Assembly (NCBI GenBank): GCA_009996555.1
Contig: JAACZX010000143.1
Span: 1-6,396 of the forward strand
Length of the DNA: 6,396 bases
DNA from: Chitinophagaceae bacterium
GTDB lineage: Bacteria > Bacteroidota > Bacteroidia > Chitinophagales > Chitinophagaceae
Direction: 5' to 3'
The notes beneath the pieces are model-generated. The model did not search any database, had not been told where the DNA came from, and saw only the letters and a program-made list of their open reading frames with translations. Each line of letters begins with the position of its first letter. Positions within the stretch are counted from its first letter, which is position 1. The position numbers were made by a program, and so were the translations under genes. Below, piece by piece: positions 1 through 4,940 of the stretch.

Positions 1-18
1 CTGTATTTTCAAACGAGC

Positions 19-58
19 CTGCTTTACTGTGGCAACAGTTGAGTAAACGGTAAAGCAG
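19..58 (-). terminator. Stem-loop just downstream of mntH, possible terminator
   Basis: Perfect 9-bp inverted arms CTGCTTTAC (19-27) and GTAAAGCAG (50-58) enclose a 22-nt loop. A smaller alternative hairpin, ACTGT-GGCA-ACAGT (26-39), partly competes with the outer stem. The structure begins 4 nt after the mntH stop codon in the minus-strand direction, the right place for a transcript end. The sequence following it on that strand is only moderately T-rich and has no clean U-tract, so a canonical intrinsic terminator is not shown. It could instead be an mRNA 3'-end stabilising hairpin. Confidence 0.35.
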
Positions 59-62
59 ATCG

Positions 63-1943
63 TTACACGTTTACAATAAACACAGGAATATCCAGTTCGT
101 GACGAACTGTTTCAATGGTTTCACCAAATACATAGTCTTTTAACCCTTTATGCCTGTGGGCACCCATGATAAGCAAACCTGCATTTGTTTCTTTCACTAA
201 GCGTACAATTTCACGTGTACGGTTGTTGAATCCTAATTCCGTATGAATGGTATAGCCTTGCTTTTGTAAGATGTCAGCATAATGTTGCAGTCGCTGCCTG
301 TCGTTCCGTGTTTCTTCGTCATCACTTGAATCACCGAGTAAACGTGCCGGTGCTGTTTCAACAATGTGCAACAGGATATACGTTGTATCCTTGCGGCCTT
401 GCTGCAAGGCATAAGCCAGTAGTTTTTCATCATTCAGCGAAAAATCAAGTGCTACAGCAATACGGCTGATAGCAGGTACTTGCAGGTTCTGAAGCGTTGG
501 TACAGGGCTGTGCAGTTTTGCATTGTCTTTTCTGATCTGTTTTTTCAGCAAGGGTAAAAACGTCATGGTTATAAACAGCCATGCAAACAGGAGTGCAACA
601 ACCGGGATCGCAATTTTCCAGAAGAGATTTCCTTCGCTGCTGTACACCGACATGATTTCTTCCACCACTAACTGCACATTCAGGAATACCAGAATGCCTG
701 CAATACACCATGCGGCAATTTTCGTCCAGGTACCAATGGCAAATTCACCCATTGACTGTTTATCACTTACAAAGTGTATGAGTGGTATAACAGCAAAGCC
801 CAGTTGCAAACTCAGGATCACCTGGCTGAAGACAAGCAGTGTATCTACTTTTTCATCACCATAGATCAGGATCACCAGCACCGCAGGTATAATGGCAATA
901 AGACGGGTGAGTAACCTGCGCAATAATGGATTGATGCGGATGTGCAGGTAACCTTCCATTACAATTTGCCCGGCAAGTGTTCCGGTAATGGTACTGCTTT
1001 GCCCGGCAGCAATTAATGCCACTGCAAAAAGGATGGGGGCAAGCTTTGTACCAAGCAAAGGCGATAACAACTGGTGTGCATCTTCAATTTTTGCTACCTG
1101 TGTATTGCCTGTTTTAAAAAATACAGTTGCAGCCAGTACCAGAATAGCGGCGTTTACAAAAAAAGCAGCATTCAGAGCAATGGTGCTGTCAATGAAATTA
1201 AATTTCAACGCCCTTCGTATGCTTTCTTTATCCGTACCTATTTTTCTTGTTTGCACCAGCGCCGAATGCAGGTAAAGATTATGGGGCATAACGGTTGCAC
1301 CAATAATTCCCACAGCAATATACAATGCCTCGTTGCTTAATGCAGTTGGTATAAAACCGCTTGCCACTTCGGGTAACGATGGTTTGGCTAAAAAGATTTC
1401 GATCAGAAAAGAACTTCCAATAACCACCACAAGTGTAATGATAAAGGCTTCCAGTTTGCGGATGCCATAGTTCTGCAACCATAACAGCAGGAGTGTATCA
1501 AATACAGTAATACCCACACCATAAATAAGTGGCAGTCCTGTAAGCAGGTAAATACCTAATGCCATACCCAACACTTCAGCAAGATCGCAGGCGGCAATGG
1601 CTATTTCAGCAAGAATGTATAAACAAAAGTTCACAAAAGGTGGATAGGATTCCCTGTTTGCCTGGGCAAGATCTCTGCGGCGTACAATGCCTAAACGTGC
1701 ACTCAAACTTTGTAATAACAACGCCATGAGATTACTCATGAGCAATACCCAAATAAGCTGGTAACCGAATTTGGCACCACCTTGCAGATCAGTGGCCCAA
1801 TTGCCCGGGTCCATATAACCTACACTTACAAGATAAGCCGGGCCTGCATAAGCAAGAATACGGCGCCATCCTTTTACAGGAAGAGTTGTATCAACCGATG
1901 CATGTACTTCACTAAGGGAGGTTTCTGTATGCTGCACTTTCAT
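63..1943 (-). CDS. mntH: Nramp-family Mn(2+)/divalent metal transporter fused to a C-terminal universal-stress (UspA) domain
   Basis: Proton-coupled importer of Mn(2+) (possibly Fe(2+)) in the inner membrane, 626 aa. Residues about 25-470 form the Nramp core of some 11 hydrophobic helices. The TM1 metal-site motif DPGN is at 45-48, within GYMDPGNWATDLQGG-type sequence, and the TM6 motif MPHN is at 219-222; together these supply the metal ligands in the family. Residues about 490-626 are a UspA-like alpha/beta domain (IAVALDF at 495-501, LLIMGAHRHKG at 590-600, IPVFIV at 619-624). Its nucleotide loop is degenerate: canonical G-2X-G-9X-G-S/T reads G594-A-H-R597, then G607-E-T. Bacterial MntH is usually about 410-450 aa, so the Usp domain accounts for the extra length; such fusions are, from memory, common in Bacteroidota. 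It lies 22 nt behind mntR in the same direction and is probably co-transcribed and Mn-repressed. The start is the first ATG of the frame and leaves a short cytosolic N-terminus, typical of the family. Nramp identity is very sure; Mn preference is inferred from mntR. Confidence 0.95.
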   Translation of the reverse strand: MKVQHTETSLSEVHASVDTTLPVKGWRRILAYAGPAYLVSVGYMDPGNWATDLQGGAKFGYQLIWVLLMSNLMALLLQSLSARLGIVRRRDLAQANRESYPPFVNFCLYILAEIAIAACDLAEVLGMALGIYLLTGLPLIYGVGITVFDTLLLLWLQNYGIRKLEAFIITLVVVIGSSFLIEIFLAKPSLPEVASGFIPTALSNEALYIAVGIIGATVMPHNLYLHSALVQTRKIGTDKESIRRALKFNFIDSTIALNAAFFVNAAILVLAATVFFKTGNTQVAKIEDAHQLLSPLLGTKLAPILFAVALIAAGQSSTITGTLAGQIVMEGYLHIRINPLLRRLLTRLIAIIPAVLVILIYGDEKVDTLLVFSQVILSLQLGFAVIPLIHFVSDKQSMGEFAIGTWTKIAAWCIAGILVFLNVQLVVEEIMSVYSSEGNLFWKIAIPVVALLFAWLFITMTFLPLLKKQIRKDNAKLHSPVPTLQNLQVPAISRIAVALDFSLNDEKLLAYALQQGRKDTTYILLHIVETAPARLLGDSSDDEETRNDRQRLQHYADILQKQGYTIHTELGFNNRTREIVRLVKETNAGLLIMGAHRHKGLKDYVFGETIETVRHELDIPVFIVNV

Positions 1944-1965
1944 AACTGAATAAACTTGAGGATGG

Positions 1966-2625
1966 TTACTGCGGTTTTACCAGGATGTTTTTAGCAAGCT
2001 GTTCGCTGAGGTTAATGAGCGGCTGGTTGCGGATCTTTATTTCCACCGAGCCATCAAATGCATGGCGTTGTTTTATCTCCAGCTTGGTACCAATGCCGAT
2101 GTTTTTCTGGCGAAGCAGTTCCAGCAGGCTGCTGCTTTGATCGCCCACGCCTGTTACAATGGCGGGTTGTGCTTCAGGAAGCTGTTGCAGCGTAAGGTTG
2201 CTGATGCTGGTCATGCGGCCTTTGCTGTCGGGGATCGGGTCGCCATGCGGATCAGCTTTGGGATAACCAAGAAAAGCATCCAGTCGTTCAATCAGTTCGG
2301 GGCTGCTCACATGTTCCAGTTCTTCGGCAATATCATGCACCGCATCCCAGTTGAATTGTAATTTCTCTACAAGAAAATATTCCCACAGCCTGTGTTTGCG
2401 GATGATGCTGAGTGCCAGCTTTTTTCCATCGGCAGTAAGTTTTACACCATAGTAAGGAGCGTAGTTCAGCAGCTTTTTTTCGCTGAGGCGTTTGAGCATG
2501 TCCGTTACAGATGCCGGTTTTGTTTGCAGTTCAGCAGCCAGTTCATTGGTGGTAACATTTGCATCGCTTTGCTGCAACCGCCAGATGGCTTTGATGTAAT
2601 TCTCTTCGGCTATCGAAAAATTCAT
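1966..2625 (-). CDS. mntR: MntR/DtxR-family metal-dependent transcriptional repressor
   Basis: Metalloregulator of 219 aa, expected to bind DNA as a dimer when loaded with Mn(2+). Domains: winged helix-turn-helix at about 1-62 (recognition helix near 36-48, KPASVTDMLKRL); metal-binding and dimerisation domain at about 63-140; C-terminal FeoA/SH3-like domain at about 145-215. Metal-site candidates are H78, E82, H97, E101, E104 and H105 (in HDIAEELEHV), plus the PHGDPIP loop at 126-132, characteristic of DtxR proteins. Glu101 occupies the position of the DtxR Cys102 ligand, as in Mn-responsive MntR rather than Fe-responsive DtxR. The position of B. subtilis MntR Asp8 appears to be Asn9 here. 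The three-domain length matches DtxR/IdeR, not the short 142-aa Bacillus MntR. It is the first gene of an operon with mntH, and a dyad operator sits 13-37 nt upstream of its ATG, suggesting autoregulation. Family assignment is sure; Mn over Fe is inferred from E101 and the neighbour. Confidence 0.92.
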   Translation of the reverse strand: MNFSIAEENYIKAIWRLQQSDANVTTNELAAELQTKPASVTDMLKRLSEKKLLNYAPYYGVKLTADGKKLALSIIRKHRLWEYFLVEKLQFNWDAVHDIAEELEHVSSPELIERLDAFLGYPKADPHGDPIPDSKGRMTSISNLTLQQLPEAQPAIVTGVGDQSSSLLELLRQKNIGIGTKLEIKQRHAFDGSVEIKIRNQPLINLSEQLAKNILVKPQ

Positions 2626-2638
2626 TCGGTATGAAATT

Positions 2639-2662
2639 AAAATTTAGACGAAACTAAACTTT
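2639..2662. promoter_or_regulatory. Putative MntR operator (dyad TTTAG-N6-CTAAA)
   Basis: The perfect inverted core TTTAG (2643-2647) and CTAAA (2654-2658) is separated by 6 bp. The symmetry extends to 9-bp arms (2639-2647 and 2654-2662) with a single mismatch. DtxR/IdeR/MntR-type operators are A/T-rich dyads with TTAG/CTAA-like half-sites, so both form and location fit. It sits 13 bp upstream of the mntR start codon and overlaps the predicted -7 element, so occupancy should block transcription of mntR-mntH. The site is seen directly; its function is inferred. Confidence 0.6.
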
Positions 2663-2680
2663 TTTTCTGAAGCAGCGCAA
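2649..2680 (-). promoter_or_regulatory. Predicted Bacteroidota-type promoter of mntR-mntH
   Basis: Read on the minus strand, TTG (2680-2678) is followed after 21 nt by TAGTTTCG (2656-2649), a 7/8-like match to the Bacteroidota -33 TTG / -7 TAnnTTTG consensus (one mismatch, C for T). The spacing is within the range I know for this promoter class. The -7 element lies inside the dyad operator. The implied 5' leader is only about 15-20 nt. Confidence 0.45.
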
Positions 2681-2703
2681 TTATTCTGCTGTCTTGTTTT
2701 TGT

Positions 2704-2745
2704 TCGTACCTCTTACTTCGTATCTCGTACTTCGCCCCTCGTACC
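2704..2745. repeat. Six tandem degenerate 7-bp units (consensus TCGTACY)
   Basis: Consecutive heptamers read TCGTACC, TCTTACT, TCGTATC, TCGTACT, TCGCCCC and TCGTACC, with no gaps and a strict 7-bp period. The block lies in the divergent intergenic region between mntR and the lipoprotein gene, about 60 bp before the latter. It is not in a plausible coding frame. Similar TACGAAG/TACGAGG-type intergenic repeats occur, from memory, in other Bacteroidota genomes, but no role is established here. Confidence 0.75.
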
Positions 2746-2805
2746 TATGTTTTCTGTTTCTTATCCCAACCAAAACCCCTATTTTTAAGACTCATAACTA
2801 CCGGA

Positions 2806-3759
2806 ATGAAACGTATTCTACTGATAAGCCTGGCATTTGTATTGGTATTGGCAGCCTGCAAGGGTAAAAAGCCAAAGGAAATAACAGACGAAGATCTCAC
2901 GGCTGCTGATTTTATTGCACTGGCTCCGCAACTAAGCTATCCCATCCTCATCAACGACAGCCTGCTGAATGCGAAGGAAAAAGATTCGGTACTTGTTAAA
3001 CAGGAAACATACAAAACCTTTTTACCCGATTCTGTTTATCAGAAACTTTATCCCAAAACAAAAAATCTGAAGCTCTACCTCATTGGTAAATCGGCTGATG
3101 GCGATAAGGGAAATTATGTGCTGGTAAAATCAATGCTGGGCAAGGAGAAGGGTGCACAGCTTATTTATTTCGATAAGAAATCGCAATACCTCGGTTCACT
3201 TAATATCGGAGCATTGTTGCCGAAAGGCAGTGCAACACGTTATTGCAGGATCGACAATAAACACAATATCACCTTTATACAGGAACGTAAAACACCCACG
3301 GGTGAATTATGGACAAATGAAACGATCTACTTCATGGATCAATCGGGCAAGTTTATAATTGCCATGACCAACAGCACAGAAGATCTGAGCGATATGATCA
3401 TGGGCAACCCCATCGACAGTCTTCCCCGCAAAGCAAAATACTCTGCAGATTATACAACAGATAAAAAGAATCTTGTTTCCATTCGTGATGGCAGTAACGA
3501 AAAGAGTTTTGAATTCTTTATTCACTTCAGCAAACAGAATGGTGATTGTGTGGGTGAAGTGAAAGGCACAGGTGAGTGGATTGAAAAGAACAAAGGTATT
3601 TTCCGTGACAGAAGCGGTGACTGTGCTATTACATTTGATTTTACTACCTCATCTGTACGCATTTCAGAACAGAACTGCGGTTTGTATCGTGGTATTACCT
3701 GTTTTTTTGAAGGCAGTTATCCCAAGAAGAAAGAAGCGGTGAAGAAGAAAAAAAAGTAG
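2806..3759 (+). CDS. Predicted lipoprotein of unknown function with a Cys-containing C-terminal beta domain and a polylysine tail
   Basis: Product of 317 aa; I do not recognise a named family. Residues 1-18 form a lipoprotein signal peptide: basic start MKR, a hydrophobic stretch, then lipobox LAAC with the lipidated Cys at 18. The following residues (KGKKPKE) are basic and do not resemble the acidic surface-export signal of Bacteroidota lipoproteins, so a periplasm-facing location is likelier. Residues about 30-200 look like a mixed alpha/beta region containing repeated beta strands (LKLYLIGKSADGDKGNYVLVK, IYFMDQSGKFIIAM). Residues about 235-305 form a compact Gly/aromatic-rich domain with Cys at 248, 273, 291 and 299, ending CFFEGSY, which resembles small secreted beta domains with a Cys-Gly pair; two disulfides are possible. 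The protein ends with KKKEAVKKKKK. The ATG at 2806 is the only start that gives a complete signal peptide. It is transcribed divergently from mntR; no promoter is clear beyond a weak TATTTTTA at 2780-2787. Confidence 0.85.
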   Translation: MKRILLISLAFVLVLAACKGKKPKEITDEDLTAADFIALAPQLSYPILINDSLLNAKEKDSVLVKQETYKTFLPDSVYQKLYPKTKNLKLYLIGKSADGDKGNYVLVKSMLGKEKGAQLIYFDKKSQYLGSLNIGALLPKGSATRYCRIDNKHNITFIQERKTPTGELWTNETIYFMDQSGKFIIAMTNSTEDLSDMIMGNPIDSLPRKAKYSADYTTDKKNLVSIRDGSNEKSFEFFIHFSKQNGDCVGEVKGTGEWIEKNKGIFRDRSGDCAITFDFTTSSVRISEQNCGLYRGITCFFEGSYPKKKEAVKKKKK

Positions 3760-3783
3760 TTCGTGTGAATGTGCAGAGTGCTC

Positions 3784-3843
3784 ATCCCCTCCCTGGAGGG
3801 GCGGCTTGGTTTGGCACCTAAACAACGACAGAAAGGGGTGGGT
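3784..3843 (+). repeat. Left palindromic repeat module of the DUF559 cassette
   Basis: The outer part is ATCCCCTCCCTGGAGGGG (3784-3801), whose arms CCCCTCC and GGAGGGG pair around a CT centre. A 33-nt spacer follows, then the inner motif GGGGTGGGT (3835-3843). Both parts recur inverted at 4292-4321, where the spacer is only 2 nt. The palindrome could also act as a terminator for the upstream lipoprotein gene, 26 nt after its stop. Confidence 0.8.
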
Positions 3844-3847
3844 AATT

Positions 3848-4420
3848 ATGAAACGTGAACTTATTCCATACACGCAACAGGCTTTAGAGTATGCAAAACT
3901 CCTGCGGAAAAACATGACTTATTCAGAAGTAAAGTTGTGGATGGAGTTGCGAAACGGAAACATGATGGGGTATGATTTTGACAGGCAAAAACCTATGTTG
4001 AATTATATTGTTGATTTTTATTGCAAAGATTTGAGGCTTGCAATTGAAGTGGATGGAATTACACATGAAGATGAAAAGGTGCTGAGAAAGGATCCTGTAC
4101 GTCAGGATGAAATAGAAATGCATGGAGTTGCCTTTCTTCGATTCAATGCGTTAGATGTAGTTCATGATTTCAAAAATGTGATAAGAACTATTGAGAATTG
4201 GATTTTTGAATTTGAAGACAGAAACGGGGTTATCGAACGAGTCAAACGTAAGAGAAATTCTTTGGAGCATCCTCAAAAAAGGAAGCGTGATAACCCACCC
4301 CAACCCCTCCCGGGAGGGGATAACCCGGCAGTGAATAGTATGCCACAGTTGTGTTCACTTTCATCTTTGAACCAGCAACGAACAAATAAGGTTAATAAAT
4401 TAGGAAATGGTAGTCAGTAG
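3848..4420 (+). CDS. DUF559 / Vsr-like PD-(D/E)XK endonuclease-fold protein
   Basis: Product of 190 aa from the ATG at 3848; an upstream TTG at 3806 would start inside the repeat module and is unlikely. Residues about 10-120 match the DUF559 family, a restriction-endonuclease-like fold related to the very-short-patch repair nuclease Vsr. Visible motifs are the N-terminal helix MTYSEVKLWMELR (23-35, Glu27), F-D-R-Q-K-P (44-49), YIVDFYC (53-59, putative catalytic Asp56), LAIEVDG (64-70, Glu67 and Asp69), H73, and the closing strand VAFLRF (94-99). All expected active-site acids are present, so the fold looks intact. Residues about 120-148 are basic and charged (RVKRKR, KRKR). From about 149 the frame runs through the downstream repeat (NPPQPLPGGDNP) and then a low-complexity tail, so the native C-terminus may be a repeat-derived extension. 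The biological role is unknown; DNA cleavage at or near the flanking palindromes is a hypothesis. GGGGTGGG lies 5-12 nt before the ATG and could act as a ribosome-binding sequence. Confidence 0.85.
   Translation: MKRELIPYTQQALEYAKLLRKNMTYSEVKLWMELRNGNMMGYDFDRQKPMLNYIVDFYCKDLRLAIEVDGITHEDEKVLRKDPVRQDEIEMHGVAFLRFNALDVVHDFKNVIRTIENWIFEFEDRNGVIERVKRKRNSLEHPQKRKRDNPPQPLPGGDNPAVNSMPQLCSLSSLNQQRTNKVNKLGNGSQ
4292..4321 (-). repeat. Right palindromic repeat module of the DUF559 cassette (inverted copy)
   Basis: The inner motif AACCCACCCC (4292-4301) is followed by AA and the perfect 16-bp palindrome CCCCTCCCGGGAGGGG (4304-4319), then AT. It is the reverse complement of the left module in order and content, without the 33-nt spacer. 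It lies inside the DUF559 reading frame and is translated as NPPQPLPGGD. Confidence 0.8.
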
Positions 4421-4464
4421 TCCATCGTTTGTGGGCCTCCTTTAATCACAACAACAATCAATAT

Positions 4465-4857
4465 ATGAACAACAAACAATTAATCAGTTCCGGTTCGCCT
4501 TGGGAAGATGTGGTAGGTTATTCAAGAGCGGTGCGTGTGGGCAATGTAGTGGAAGTAGCAGGCACAACAGCGATGGATGGGGATGTGTTGGTGGGCGAAG
4601 GAAGTGTGTATCTGCAAACACAGTTTATCTTCAAAAAAATAGAAAAAGCACTGGCCGAGGCGGGTGCTACACTTCAGGATGTGGTGCGTACCCGCATGTT
4701 TGTAACCGATATTTCTACATGGGAAGAAGCAGGAAAAGCACACGGCGAAGTGTTTGCCACCATAAAACCGGCTTCTACAATGGTAGAAGTGTCTGCTTTA
4801 ATTGATGAGCGCCTGCTCATCGAAATAGAAGCAACCGCAGTAATTGCTATCGTTTGA
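4465..4857 (+). CDS. RidA/YjgF/UK114-family protein lacking the catalytic arginine
   Basis: Product of 130 aa, full length for the trimeric chorismate-mutase-like Rid fold. The start is the ATG at 4465; a TTG 36 nt upstream would add an Asn-rich, non-conserved leader. The N-terminal SGSPWEDVVGYSRAVRVGN (9-27) followed by VVEVAGTTA (28-36) is typical of a Rid subgroup distinct from canonical RidA. The C-terminal family signature is PASTMVEVSAL (102-112) followed by LLIEIEATAVI (117-127). E. coli RidA uses Arg105 (PARSCVEV) to bind the substrate carboxylate for 2-iminoacid hydrolysis. The aligned residue here is Ser104, so classic imine/enamine deaminase activity is not expected; the true substrate is unknown. 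No gene symbol is given for that reason. It lies 44 nt after the DUF559 stop and 83 nt before the phosphorylase gene. No convincing dedicated promoter is visible upstream. Confidence 0.9.
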   Translation: MNNKQLISSGSPWEDVVGYSRAVRVGNVVEVAGTTAMDGDVLVGEGSVYLQTQFIFKKIEKALAEAGATLQDVVRTRMFVTDISTWEEAGKAHGEVFATIKPASTMVEVSALIDERLLIEIEATAVIAIV

Positions 4858-4872
4858 TGTGCATAAACGGTC

Positions 4873-4901
4873 TTGCCTGGAAAAGCCGGTTTGGAATTTT
4901 G
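4873..4901 (+). promoter_or_regulatory. Possible promoter of the alpha-glucan phosphorylase gene
   Basis: TTG (4873-4875) and GAATTTTG (4894-4901), separated by 18 nt, match the Bacteroidota TTG / TAnnTTTG pattern with one mismatch in the -7 element. The position leaves a leader of about 30-35 nt before the ATG at 4941. The consensus is weak, so this is a guess supported mainly by spacing and location. Confidence 0.35.
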
Positions 4902-4940
4902 CGTTATCTTGCGCACCCAAAGCAAATGTATTATTGAATT

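Larger units (their letters stand above)
3784..4321 (+). mobile_element. Putative REP-like cassette: inverted GC-rich palindromes bracketing a DUF559 nuclease gene
   Basis: The two ends are inverted copies: outer ATCCCCTCCC(T/G)GGAGGGG and inner GGGGTGGGT(A/T). The 16-bp palindrome cores differ at one base (CCCCTCCCTGGAGGGG versus CCCCTCCCGGGAGGGG). The intervening DNA is essentially filled by a nuclease ORF that begins 4 nt after the inner left motif. I see no transposase and no convincing target-site duplication in the flanks. Association of DUF559 genes with such repeats in Bacteroidota is something I recall but cannot verify here. Mobility is inferred by analogy with REP sequences and their RAYT genes. 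Confidence 0.45.

Noticed and set aside
2062..2634. Plus-strand open frames opposite mntR
   Set aside because: The minus strand encodes a complete, motif-bearing DtxR protein; the opposite frames have no recognisable domain and poor composition.
3795..3842. Possible G-quadruplex from the G-runs of the left repeat module
   Set aside because: Only two-G tracts are available for most stacks and the spacing is irregular; the hairpin explanation is simpler.
3806..3847. TTG start that would add 14 residues to the DUF559 protein
   Set aside because: The added residues are translated from the repeat module, whereas an ATG at 3848 directly precedes the conserved domain with a purine-rich sequence 5 nt upstream.
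3778..4327. Target-site duplication around the DUF559 cassette
   Set aside because: The flanks (ending GTGCTC on the left, starting AACCCG on the right) share no convincing direct repeat.
4330..4359. Inverted AGTGAA/TTCACT pair just outside the right repeat, considered as an attachment site or insertion boundary
   Set aside because: The arms are only 6 bp with an 18-nt loop, and there is no matching copy on the left flank.
4803..4822. Perfect 7-bp hairpin GATGAGC-GCCT-GCTCATC near the end of the Rid gene, resembling a terminator
   Set aside because: It lies inside a conserved coding segment (DERLLIEIE), 33 nt before the stop, and has no T-tract, so it is most likely incidental to codon choice.
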